Positions 46,141-54,480 of a stretch of 64,000 bases of DNA are shown one piece after another. The stretch comes from Mesorhizobium sp. CA8 (GTDB taxonomy: Bacteria; Pseudomonadota; Alphaproteobacteria; Rhizobiales; Rhizobiaceae). A model generated the notes under the pieces. That model searched no databases. It had not been told where the DNA came from and saw only the letters and a program-made list of their open reading frames with translations. The number at the start of each line of letters is the position of its first letter. The stretch's first letter is position 1. The stretch covers positions 124,001 through 188,000 of the forward strand of contig NZ_JAIUHG010000002.1 in assembly GCF_020164955.1 (NCBI RefSeq). Direction: 5' to 3'. A program made the translations under genes and the position numbers.

Positions 46141-46935
46141 CTACGAAGAAATCGCACCTGATCCCTCGCCGCCGGACTCCTTCTGCGCCTCTTCTTGCCT
46201 CAGCGAAGCTATAAATCGCTTGGTCCGCTCGCGCTCCGGATTGTCGAAGACAACCGAAGCCGGGCCCTTCTCCACGATCGAGCCGGCATCGAGGAAGACG
46301 ACCTCCTGTGCGATCTTGGAGGCGAGCCTCAGATCATGCGTGGCCATCACCATCGTCGTGCCTTCGCGGGCTAGCTGCCCAAGTACGTCGACCACTTCCT
46401 GCGCCAGCTCGGGATCGAGCGCCGAGGTCGGCTCGTCGCAGAGCAGCACGCGCGGCGATGGCGCCAACGCGCGGGCGATCGCTACGCGCTGCTGCTGGCC
46501 GCCGGACAGCGTCGCCGGCCAGGCGTCGGCCTTGTGCACCATGCCGACCTTTTCGAGAAGCGCCAGCGCCCGCTCGCGCGCTCTCGGCTCGGGCCATTTC
46601 AGCACCGTCACCAGCCCTTCCATGACATTCTCGATCGCTGTGCGGTGCGGGAAGAGCTGGAAATTCTGGAAAACCATGCCGGTCTGCAGGCGGATGCGCT
46701 GGATATCCTTGGCCGGCACTTTGACGCCCGGATGGAACGCAAGCGTCTCGTCGCCGATACGCAAGGAACCGGAGGTGGGGATTTCCAGCAAGTTGATGCA
46801 GCGCAAGAGCGTGCTTTTGCCGCCGCCCGATGGGCCGACCAGCGCCGTAACGCTGCCCTCGTCGAGGCTGACGGTGACGCCTTTTAGAACCAGATTGTCG
46901 CCGAAGCGCTTTTCGATGTTGGTGAGGCCGATCAT
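46141..46935 (-). CDS. Amino-acid ABC transporter ATP-binding protein
   Basis: 264 residues. Walker A G-P-S-G-G-G-K-S-T, signature L-S-G-G-Q-Q-Q-R-V-A-I-A-R-A and Walker B L-L-C-D-E-P-T-S-A-L-D-P-E are intact. GlnQ-like ATPase. The ATG overlaps the permease stop by four bases. Last gene of a binding-protein, permease, ATPase operon. A Glu/Ser-rich C-terminal tail is present. Confidence 0.94.
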   Translation of the reverse strand: MIGLTNIEKRFGDNLVLKGVTVSLDEGSVTALVGPSGGGKSTLLRCINLLEIPTSGSLRIGDETLAFHPGVKVPAKDIQRIRLQTGMVFQNFQLFPHRTAIENVMEGLVTVLKWPEPRARERALALLEKVGMVHKADAWPATLSGGQQQRVAIARALAPSPRVLLCDEPTSALDPELAQEVVDVLGQLAREGTTMVMATHDLRLASKIAQEVVFLDAGSIVEKGPASVVFDNPERERTKRFIASLRQEEAQKESGGEGSGAISS

Positions 46936-47612
46936 GCGTTGGCCTCCAGGAACCCGCCATAGCGGTTGAGCCGCACCTCCAGCCGTGCCTGCAGCGCTGA
47001 CAGCACCGAGCTCAATGCGAGATAAAGCGCCGCCGCTTCGACATAGAGGATCAGCGGCTCATAGGTGGTGGCGACGATGCGCTGCGCGGCCTGGAACATC
47101 TCGGGCACCGTGATCGCCGCCGCCAGCGAGGTGTCCTTGACCAGCGAGATGAAGGTGTTGGAGAGCGGCGGCACCGCGACGCGGCCGGCCTGCGGCAGAA
47201 TGGTGCGCCGCATCGCCTGGCTCCAGGTCATGCCGATCGAATAGGACGCCTCCCACTGGCCCTTCGGCACCGAGCCGATAACGGCGCGGATGATCTCGGA
47301 GCTGTAGGCGCCGATGTTGAGCGTGAAGCCGATCAGCGCGGCGGGAAAGGCATCGAGCAGGATGCCGACCGACGGCAGGCCGTAAAAGATCAGGAACAAC
47401 TGAACGAGCAGTGGCGTGCCGCGAAAGATCCAGACATAGAAACGCACCGGCGCGACCAGCGGCTTCGGGCCGAACAGCCGGATCAGCGCCGTCACCAGTC
47501 CGGCGATGAGCCCGAGCGCGAAGGACAAAAGCGTCAGCGGCACGGTGAAGATCAGCGCCGCCCATAGCAGCGTCGGTAATGATTCCAGCATCAGTTGCAG
47601 CCAGTGCGGCAC
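46932..47612 (-). CDS. Amino-acid ABC transporter permease
   Basis: 226 residues with about five membrane segments; family motif F-R-G-T-P-L-L-V-Q-L-F-L-I-F at about 63-76 and EAA loop V-P-K-G-Q-W-E-A-S-Y-S-I-G-M. Only one permease gene is present, so it should act as a homodimer. The N-terminus lies 203 bases downstream of the binding-protein gene, after three hairpins. Similar to cystine/polar-amino-acid permeases (TcyB-like), substrate not certain. Confidence 0.93.
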   Translation of the reverse strand: MPHWLQLMLESLPTLLWAALIFTVPLTLLSFALGLIAGLVTALIRLFGPKPLVAPVRFYVWIFRGTPLLVQLFLIFYGLPSVGILLDAFPAALIGFTLNIGAYSSEIIRAVIGSVPKGQWEASYSIGMTWSQAMRRTILPQAGRVAVPPLSNTFISLVKDTSLAAAITVPEMFQAAQRIVATTYEPLILYVEAAALYLALSSVLSALQARLEVRLNRYGGFLEANA

Positions 47613-47683
47613 GGGGCGCTTCTCCCTTCCAGATACGGCGGCGCGTTCCCCCGTATGGACTGACTATCCTGCGAAAACCGGCA

Positions 47684-47789
47684 GGCCGTCAAAGACGGCC
47701 CCCATGAATGTCGTGTAAAAAATGGCGGCCGTCTAAGACGGCCCCCGAATCTCATGCAAAAAATGGCGGGCCGTCTTAGACGGCCCGCC
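47684..47789 (-). terminator. Three tandem hairpins between binding-protein and permease genes
   Basis: Hairpins at 47765-47789 (GGCGGGCCGTC/GACGGCCCGCC, 3-base loop), 47727-47743 and 47684-47700 (both GGCCGTC/GACGGCC, 3-base loop). On the minus strand the first two are each followed by ATTTTTT. The unit of about 40 bases is tandemly duplicated. They look like partial terminators lowering permease and ATPase expression. Confidence 0.85.
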
Positions 47790-47815
47790 GGTTTGCTAAC
47801 AAAAGGACGATTGCC

Positions 47816-48589
47816 TTATTTCGAAACGTCCTGACCGAAATACTTGTCGGCGATCTTCTGATAAGTGCCGTCGGCCTTGATGTCGGCCAGCGCCTTGTTG
47901 ATGGCCGCGACCAGCTCCGGATCACCCTTGCGCACGATGACGCCGGAATAGTCGGCATTCTCTTCCTGCGCGGCGATCTTCACATTGGCGTCCGGCTTGT
48001 GCTTCTTGAAGTCGAGGAAGGACAGGCTGTCGTTGATGGTGGCGTCGGCACGGCCGGTGAGCAGAAGCTGGATAGACTGGTCGAAGCCGTCGGTGCCGAC
48101 GAGCTCGGCGCCGTTCTTCTCGGCGAGCTTGCCGAAGTTCGAGGTCAGCGACTGCGCGGCCTTCTTGCCCTTGAGGTCGGCGAAGGTCTTGATGTCGGTG
48201 TTGTCGCCGCGCACGATCAGCACCGCTTTCGAGGCGATATAGGGATCGGAGAAATCATACTTGGCCTTGCGGGCATCGGTGATGCCGACCTCGTTGATGA
48301 CGGCATCGTAGCGGTTGGCGTCGAGGCCGGCGATCAGGCCGTCCCACTTGCCTTCGAGGAACTGAACCTTGACGCCGAGCTTGTCGCCGATGGCCTTGGC
48401 GATCTCGACGTCGAAGCCGACCAGCGCGTTGGACTCATCGTGATAGGTGAAAGGCGCATAGGTGCCTTCAGTGCCGACCTTGAGCACGCCGGCCTGCTTG
48501 ATCTGGTCGAGATTGGCGCCGGCATGGCCGGCGGTGATCGCCAGAACCTGCAGCGTTCCGGCGATAAGAAGCGGTTTGAGCCATTTCAT
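47816..48589 (-). CDS. Amino-acid ABC transporter substrate-binding protein
   Basis: 257 residues from ATG 48589 (M-K-W-L-K-P). A signal peptide (about 1-24, ending G-H-A) directs it to the periplasm. Family 3 solute-binding fold: L-K-V-G-T-E-G-T-Y-A-P-F-T, V-G-F-D-V-E-I-A-K-A-I-G and D-A-V-I-N-E-V-G-I-T. It resembles cystine-type binding proteins; substrate inferred only by family. An upstream ATG at 48685 is in frame but adds 32 residues without signal character. Confidence 0.92.
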   Translation of the reverse strand: MKWLKPLLIAGTLQVLAITAGHAGANLDQIKQAGVLKVGTEGTYAPFTYHDESNALVGFDVEIAKAIGDKLGVKVQFLEGKWDGLIAGLDANRYDAVINEVGITDARKAKYDFSDPYIASKAVLIVRGDNTDIKTFADLKGKKAAQSLTSNFGKLAEKNGAELVGTDGFDQSIQLLLTGRADATINDSLSFLDFKKHKPDANVKIAAQEENADYSGVIVRKGDPELVAAINKALADIKADGTYQKIADKYFGQDVSK

Positions 48590-48895
48590 TTTTCTGTGAT
48601 CCCGTTTTTGACCGGTGCCCCGGCGCGATTGTACGAGCCGGAAATTGGCAGATAGGAGGCTGCGAAATAAGGAACCAGATTTCAAAAATCGGCTCAGCCA
48701 GAAATCTGGTTCTCAAAACCAGCCAGGAATCCGCCAAGCGGCGTTTCCCGGCAGATAACAAAATGTTTTCGTCGGCACCATCTGCCCCCTCGGGCGGCGG
48801 AACCATCCATGCGCCTGACACGTTGCATGGCTGTTGTAGGGCGCGGCGGCATCTTTTCAACCGCCATACGCGCAATCGTCGCAAAAGGAGCCGGC
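48590..48895. other. Intergenic region, 306 bases, divergent promoters
   Basis: It contains an inverted repeat (GAACCAGATTTC 48672-48683 / GAAATCTGGTTC 48701-48712) and the EcfG-type rpoH promoter. Nothing else is seen. Confidence 0.6.
48799..48824 (+). promoter_or_regulatory. EcfG (RpoE2)-type general stress promoter for rpoH
   Basis: GGAAC (48799-48803), a 17-base spacer and CGTT (48821-48824) match the alphaproteobacterial EcfG consensus GGAAC-N16/17-CGTT exactly. The rpoH ATG is 72 bases after it. In Sinorhizobium rpoH2 is a known RpoE2 target. Confidence 0.8.
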
Positions 48896-49759
48896 ATGAT
48901 CGAGGACGCGGCAGGACGGACATTGGTCCGGGCGGCAATGAAGGCTCCCTACCTCGAGCGCGACGAGGAGCATGTCCTTGCGCTCCGCTGGAAGGAAGAG
49001 AACGACCAGCACGCGCTGCACAGGATCACCGTCGCCCATATGCGGCTGGTCATCTCAATGGCCTCGAAATTCCGCCATTACGGCCTACCGCTCGGCGATT
49101 TGATCCAGGAGGGCCATGTCGGCCTGCTCGAGGCAGCGGCCCGCTTCGAACCCGCGCGCGAAGTGCGCTTCTCGACCTATGCCACCTGGTGGATTCGCGC
49201 CTCGATGCAGGACTACATCCTGCGCAACTGGTCGATCGTGCGCGGCGGCACCAGCTCGGCGCAGAAGGCGCTGTTCTTCAACCTCAGGCGCTTGCGAGCA
49301 CGGCTGGCCAACGGCACCGAGCCGCTCTCCAACGCCTCGCTCTATCGCGAGGTCTCGGCGGCGCTCGGCGTGCCGGAAGCCGACGTGGCGATGATGGATT
49401 CGCGCCTGTCCTCGCCCGATAGCTCGCTCAATGCGCCTTTGGCCGACGAGAACGGCGCCGCCGAGCGAATGGATTTCCTGGTCTGCGAAGACCCGCTCCC
49501 CGACGAGATCGTCGGCGAAAGGATCGATGTCCAGCGCCGGGCCGTCTGGCTGAAGAGCGCGCTCGGCGCGCTCAACGCCCGCGAGCTTCGCATCATCGAG
49601 GAGCGCAGGCTGAGCGATGACGGCGCCACGCTGGAATCGCTTGGCGAACAGCTCGGCATCTCCAAGGAGCGCGTCCGCCAGATCGAGGCCCGCGCCATGG
49701 AAAAGCTGAAGCTGGCGCTGGTGAAGCAGAATCCGGAATTTCTGGCGGAAGCCGCCTGA
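48896..49759 (+). CDS. rpoH2: RNA polymerase sigma-32 factor, RpoH2-like
   Basis: 287 residues from ATG 48896, with AAAGGAG before it. Region 2 carries L-I-Q-E-G-H-V-G-L-L-E-A-A-A-R-F and R-F-S-T-Y-A-T-W-W-I-R-A-S-M-Q-D-Y-I-L-R-N-W-S (sigma-32 hallmarks; the RpoH box is around Q-K-A-L-F-F-N-L-R). Region 4 has L-G-I-S-K-E-R-V-R-Q-I-E. RpoH2 proteins drive stress genes beyond classic heat shock in rhizobia. The N-terminus is short. Promoter evidence supports the paralogue assignment; rpoH1 would be elsewhere. Confidence 0.92.
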   Translation: MIEDAAGRTLVRAAMKAPYLERDEEHVLALRWKEENDQHALHRITVAHMRLVISMASKFRHYGLPLGDLIQEGHVGLLEAAARFEPAREVRFSTYATWWIRASMQDYILRNWSIVRGGTSSAQKALFFNLRRLRARLANGTEPLSNASLYREVSAALGVPEADVAMMDSRLSSPDSSLNAPLADENGAAERMDFLVCEDPLPDEIVGERIDVQRRAVWLKSALGALNARELRIIEERRLSDDGATLESLGEQLGISKERVRQIEARAMEKLKLALVKQNPEFLAEAA

Positions 49760-49918
49760 AGCTGGCCCGGGCCAAGCTCAAAGGTAAGAAAACAAGAATA
49801 AATCCGCCATCGAGGCAATTTTCCTCGGGTAATGATGAGGATTGTGAGGTCTTTAATAGACCGTCGCGCCGCAATCGGCTTTTTGACTCCTCCGATCACA
49901 ACACATGGGGGATTTGCC

Positions 49919-51907
49919 ATGCTGCGATGCTGCGCGCTCCTTACAGCCTTGATCCTCGTGGGTCTCACGACATTCCAAGCGCATGCCGATCGAAGGGTGG
50001 CCCTCGTCATCGGCAATTCGCAATACCGCGAAATCCCGGCCCTCAAGAATCCCGACAAGGACGCCGAGGATGTATCGAAGACATTTCGGCTGGCCGGCTT
50101 CGAGGTGTTCGCGGCCAGGGACCTCACCAAGCTTCAGTTCGAAGAGAAGTTCCGCAACTATCTGGCGGCGGCGGACGGCGCCGATCTGGCGGTCGTCTAT
50201 TATTCCGGCCACGGCTTTCAGATCGGCGGGGAGAATTTCCTGATCCCGGTCGACGCGTCGCTGAAAGACGCGGCCGACATGGAAGTCCAGGCCGTCAAGG
50301 TCGACGACATATTGCGGCAGCTGCGCTCGAGATCGAAGGTCCAGATGATCATCCTCGACGCCTGCCGCAACGATCCGTTCCCGCGCAAGGACTATTGGCT
50401 GCGCGACCAGTTGATCGTCGCCGGCAGCAGCGGCCTTGCGCAGGTGACAGGCTCGCAGAACACGCTGATTGCCTTTGCGACCGAACCCGGCGCCGTCGCC
50501 TATGACGGATCCGGCGATCTCAGCCCGTTTTCATCGTCCTTCTCCCGCCGAGCGCTGGCGCCGAACCAGGAGATACGCTCGGTGATGGCAGCAGTGCGCC
50601 GCGATGTGGTCAAGGCGACCAACGGCAAGCAGGTTCCGTGGGAGAACTCCTCGCTGATCGACGACGTCGTATTGATGCGCGGGACGGAGCAACCCGCGCC
50701 GCCGCCGGACGCTGAGCAGAACCAACAGGTGACCGAGCGTGGAATCCAAATCGGCGATGTCGCCGAAGCGATTGGAAGTCGCGACATCCCCGTCCCGCTC
50801 GGCGTCGGCCCGGTTCCGCTGAACCTGGATTTCCCGGCCAAGGATGCCTCGCTCGGCCTCACGCTTGCGAGCTACCCGGCAACCGGAACGCTGTCCCTGC
50901 CGGACCGCGTGCTTTCGCCGCAATCGAGCCTGACGGCCGCCGAGGTCGACAAGCTGCGCTACGAGCCGCAGATCGGCTCGGCCGCTCCCGTGGCCGTCGG
51001 CTTTCAGATCCGCGTGGGCAATGCCGCGAGACAGGCGACGGTGAAACTGTCGCCGAACGTCGATCCCTGCGACCAGGCCGCCGGCGAGCCGCTCGACCTG
51101 CAGGGCGTCGTCCCGGGCCGCTTGCCGAACGAGATCGGCGGCGGGGCTGTCGAAGCCTGCGAGGCGGCGGTGAAATCCTATCCCGGCATTGCGCGCTTCC
51201 GTTACGAGCTCGGACGGGCGCTGCTGGCATCGGGCAGGATCGACGAAGCCAGGCGGGCGATCCAGCAGGCTGCCGACAAGGGACATATCCGCGCCCTGTT
51301 CGCACTCGGCTCCATCGCCTCGTCAGGAATCGGGACGGCTGCCGACACATCGGAGGCGAATGGTCTCTATTCGAAAGCGTCCGACAAGGGAGACCTCTAC
51401 GCCATGGCCGCCTGGGGCCGCGCTTTGTTCAACGGCCTCGGCGTCGAGCGCGATACCGGCAAGGGGCTGGACCTTTTGCTCCAGGCGGCGGCGATGGGGC
51501 ACATCGATGCCATGAAGGAGCTTGCGGTGATCTTCAAGGAGGGCCGCAACGGCGTGCCTGCCGATCCGGCCCGCGCCCTGGCTTTCCTGAAGGCAGGCAT
51601 GGAGCGGCAAGACGTGTACTCGATGGGCATCCTGGGTCTTCCCGCGCGAAGCACCCCCGTGGTCATGGCGTGCAAGGCCCCGAAGGTCATCACGAAGATA
51701 AAGGTGGTCCGCGTGCCCGTGTCGAAACCGAAGTCCGTCACACCGACGGTTTCGGGAAGACCTGGGATCAAGCCGGCGCCAACGGAAACCGGGAGATCAC
51801 CTTGGAGTGGCAGTGGCGCCACTCGCACCGGCGGCGACAGTAACGGCGGCGGCAGTACCGGCGGTGGCCAAAGTGAAGGTGGCGTGACCGGTAGCGACGG
51901 CTTGTGA
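49919..51907 (+). CDS. Exported caspase-like (C14) protein with Sel1 repeats
   Basis: 662 residues from ATG 49919, which has GGGGGAT upstream and begins a signal peptide (about 1-23, ending A-H-A). The caspase p20-like domain (about 24-245) has R-V-A-L-V-I-G-N-S-Q-Y, catalytic His 98 in Y-Y-S-G-H-G and Cys 149 in L-D-A-C-R-N-D-P. A middle region of unclear fold (about 290-390) follows, then TPR/Sel1-type repeats (about 420-570; A-R-R-A-I-Q-Q-A-A-D-K-G-H-I-R-A-L-F) and a Gly/Ser/Thr-rich tail. Target and trigger unknown. Single gene. Confidence 0.9.
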   Translation: MLRCCALLTALILVGLTTFQAHADRRVALVIGNSQYREIPALKNPDKDAEDVSKTFRLAGFEVFAARDLTKLQFEEKFRNYLAAADGADLAVVYYSGHGFQIGGENFLIPVDASLKDAADMEVQAVKVDDILRQLRSRSKVQMIILDACRNDPFPRKDYWLRDQLIVAGSSGLAQVTGSQNTLIAFATEPGAVAYDGSGDLSPFSSSFSRRALAPNQEIRSVMAAVRRDVVKATNGKQVPWENSSLIDDVVLMRGTEQPAPPPDAEQNQQVTERGIQIGDVAEAIGSRDIPVPLGVGPVPLNLDFPAKDASLGLTLASYPATGTLSLPDRVLSPQSSLTAAEVDKLRYEPQIGSAAPVAVGFQIRVGNAARQATVKLSPNVDPCDQAAGEPLDLQGVVPGRLPNEIGGGAVEACEAAVKSYPGIARFRYELGRALLASGRIDEARRAIQQAADKGHIRALFALGSIASSGIGTAADTSEANGLYSKASDKGDLYAMAAWGRALFNGLGVERDTGKGLDLLLQAAAMGHIDAMKELAVIFKEGRNGVPADPARALAFLKAGMERQDVYSMGILGLPARSTPVVMACKAPKVITKIKVVRVPVSKPKSVTPTVSGRPGIKPAPTETGRSPWSGSGATRTGGDSNGGGSTGGGQSEGGVTGSDGL

Positions 51908-51966
51908 CGACAACGGCTCCTCGACCTGGGCGATTGTTCAATAGCGGGCGGATCGACTGAACGCGC

Positions 51967-52068
51967 CAGAGCGTTTCACCGTTTCACGGAAACGGCGAAC
52001 CGCTCTATCCCCTTTGTTTGCGCAATTCCGGACGGAAAGCCGCTCACACTTTCCTGGAATTGCTCTGG
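51967..52068. repeat. Palindromic repeat pair (AGAGCGTTTC ... AATTGCTCT)
   Basis: AGAGCGTTTCACCGTTTC pairs with GAACCGCTCT on the left half. A second part has CAATTCCGGACGGAAAG and CTTTCCTGGAATTGCTCTG. It lies between the caspase-like gene and the M48 gene and stops four bases before the M48 stop codon. It is of a kind dispersed in Rhizobiales. Confidence 0.85.
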
Positions 52069-52071
52069 TCC

Positions 52072-53538
52072 CTACTTGTCGGTGACGATCTTGACCTTGT
52101 CGCCGGCCGATACGCTGGCGCCCGGCGACATGGCGTTGAGCACGCGGAACAGATCGAGCTTGCGGTCGACGCCGACCATCTGCGCGGCGAGCGAGCCCAT
52201 GGTCTGGCCGGCCTGGACGGTGACGACGCGGATATGCAGCGGCTTCAGCGCCGCCTTCTCGGCCGGGCTCAGCACGCGGAAGGAGCCGCTGACCGAGCGC
52301 GCCACCGGGTCCAGCGAAGTGCTGGCTGAGGGCGCGGCCGTCAGCAGCCTGTAGACCTGCCCGCCGGCGCGGATCACCGCGATGTCGAACTGCCATCCTT
52401 GCGCGCTGGCATGCGCCGTCGCCGCATCGTTGCCGTTGATCGTCTCCTGGCGCACGCTGGCGTCTTCCAGCCCCGCCACCCAGCCGCTGCGGATGTAATC
52501 GGTGAGCGAGACCGACTTGTCGATCGCCACGCCGTCGAAGCGGATGGCGATGTCGCCAGGCCCGGTCGCGGTGACGGCGGCCGCCGAATTGTCGATGACG
52601 AAGCCGTCCGGCACGGTGAAGGAGACGCCGAGATTGGGATGCATGAAGGTCTGGCCGCGCACATAGCCTTCTTCTGGCGTGTCGCCGTAAAGCAGGCCGT
52701 CTATGCCGGCCAGAAATGCGTCGCGGTCGCGCGTGCCGACGCCGGGCAGGCCGAAATTGCGCGCAAGGCGCTGCGCCAGCTCGATACGCTGCGGCGTGTT
52801 TGGGTGCGTCGCCAGGAAGTCGAGGCTGGCGTCGGTGGCGCCGCTCACCGAGCGGAAATCCGTGTAGGCAGACATCGATTGCAGGAAGCGGCCGGCGGCA
52901 TAGGGATCATAGCCCGCCTCGCCGATCGACTTGATGCCGATGGCGTCGGCCTGCAGTTCCTGGTTGCGCGAGAATTGCGCGAGCCTGAGCTTGCCGCGGA
53001 TGAGCGCCGCCTTGGCGGTCGGGCTGTCGCCGAGCACGTCGGAAACCACCTTGGTCGCCAGGCCTTCCTCGGCCTCGAGCTGCTGCCGCTGCAGTCCGTG
53101 ATTGGCGGTGACGTGGCCCATCTCATGCGCGATGACGGCGGCAAGCTCGGAGGAATCGTTGGCCAGCGCCAGCAGCCCGCGCGTCACATAGAGATAGCCG
53201 CCCGGCAGCGCGAAGGCGTTGACGTTGGGCGAGTTGAGGATGGTGATGCGATAGGTCTGGGTCGGGTTGGCCGACACCACCGTCAGATTGCCGACGACCT
53301 TGGCCACCATGCGTTCCAGCTTGGGGTCGGAATATTCGCCGCCATAGGTCGCCAGGATGCGCGGATGCTGCGCCTTCGCCATTTCGGCGAGCTTGGCGTT
53401 GGCGACGACATTGTCGACGGTGATCGGCTTGTCGGAAGGCTGGAAGCCGCTCTCCTGCACGTCCGGCGGCGTGAACATCTGGCAGCTCGCAAGCAAGGCA
53501 ACGCTCGCCAGCGCGAAAAATCGTGCCAGCGGCTTCAT
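52072..53538 (-). CDS. M48 family metalloprotease lipoprotein with LysM-like C-terminus
   Basis: 488 residues. Lipoprotein signal with L-A-S-C (lipid on Cys 19). Zinc motif H-E-M-G-H at 138-142 and a downstream E-L-Q-A-D Glu ligand; BepA-like (YfgC) periplasmic protease for outer-membrane quality control. The C-terminal 60 residues (V-Q-A-G-Q-T-M-G-S-L-A-A-Q-M) resemble a LysM domain that would hold the protein at peptidoglycan. The region between is unassigned. A strong candidate for outer-membrane assembly quality control. Confidence 0.93.
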   Translation of the reverse strand: MKPLARFFALASVALLASCQMFTPPDVQESGFQPSDKPITVDNVVANAKLAEMAKAQHPRILATYGGEYSDPKLERMVAKVVGNLTVVSANPTQTYRITILNSPNVNAFALPGGYLYVTRGLLALANDSSELAAVIAHEMGHVTANHGLQRQQLEAEEGLATKVVSDVLGDSPTAKAALIRGKLRLAQFSRNQELQADAIGIKSIGEAGYDPYAAGRFLQSMSAYTDFRSVSGATDASLDFLATHPNTPQRIELAQRLARNFGLPGVGTRDRDAFLAGIDGLLYGDTPEEGYVRGQTFMHPNLGVSFTVPDGFVIDNSAAAVTATGPGDIAIRFDGVAIDKSVSLTDYIRSGWVAGLEDASVRQETINGNDAATAHASAQGWQFDIAVIRAGGQVYRLLTAAPSASTSLDPVARSVSGSFRVLSPAEKAALKPLHIRVVTVQAGQTMGSLAAQMVGVDRKLDLFRVLNAMSPGASVSAGDKVKIVTDK

Positions 53539-53691
53539 CCATACCTTCTTAGCGCCGCTCGACAGGTCGGCTTCCTTTCCAAATCTTTCGGCAAATCACG
53601 GCCCAGCCGGACCAGCATGGCCGGACCTAGCCATACTCCCCCGGACAAGGCAAGGAAACGCCGGATCGCCCATTGCCGGTTTGGCCATAAA

Positions 53692-54480
53692 TTATGTCTG
53701 CTTCCGGGCAATATGTTGTGATCCGGCAACGGTGCCGCCTCGATCGCCGATATAGCGCCTGAACGCATCCGGTCCAGACCGATCGAAGAAATCGTCGGCC
53801 GGCCCGGTCGCCGCGATCATGCCTTCATCGAGAAATGCCACGTCCTGGCCGATGCGGCGCGCGTCTTCCGGCTGATGCGTGACGAAGAGGACCGTCATTT
53901 TGCGCTCGGCGTGGATGCCGGCGACAAGGTCGAGCATGTCCCCGCGCAGCGCCGGGCCGAGCGACGCGAAAGGCTCGTCGAGCAGCAAAACCGGCCGGTC
54001 GCGCAGCAGCACCCTCGCTAGCGCCACGCGCTGCCGCTCGCCGCCGGAAAGCTCGCGCGGCAGCCGCTGTTCCTTGCCCGCCAGGCCAACCCGCGCCAGC
54101 GCCTCGGCGACGGCAATGCGATCGGCGTCGCTGAGTTTCAGCGATGGCGAGCGACCGAGTCCGACATTGGCTGCGACGGAAAGATGCGCGAACAAATTGT
54201 TTTCCTGGAACACCATCGACACCGGTCGCGCCGAAGGCGGCGTATCGCCGATATCGGTGCCGCCGATCAGCACCTTGCCCGTGTCGGGCGTCTCGAAGCC
54301 GGCTATCAGATTGAGCAACGTCGACTTGCCGGAACCGCTCGGCCCCATGATGGCGGTGATCCTGCCGGCCTGGAATTCGACATTGAAGCGAAACGAAGAC
54401 TCGCCATAGCTGAACGAGACGTCATCCAGCGCGACGGTGAGGCGCTTTTGCGTGGCGGTGCCCTTAATGGTCGTCGTCAT
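53692..54480 (-). CDS. thiQ: Thiamine ABC transporter ATP-binding protein
   Basis: 262 residues from ATG 54480, overlapping the thiP stop by four bases. Walker [10 protein letters not shown], signature [14 protein letters not shown] and Walker [10 protein letters not shown]. ThiQ-type; the substrate assignment rests on the riboswitch upstream and neighbouring thiB/thiP. The N-terminus is extended by about 15 residues. Confidence 0.93.
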   Translation of the reverse strand: MTTTIKGTATQKRLTVALDDVSFSYGESSFRFNVEFQAGRITAIMGPSGSGKSTLLNLIAGFETPDTGKVLIGGTDIGDTPPSARPVSMVFQENNLFAHLSVAANVGLGRSPSLKLSDADRIAVAEALARVGLAGKEQRLPRELSGGERQRVALARVLLRDRPVLLLDEPFASLGPALRGDMLDLVAGIHAERKMTVLFVTHQPEDARRIGQDVAFLDEGMIAATGPADDFFDRSGPDAFRRYIGDRGGTVAGSQHIARKQT

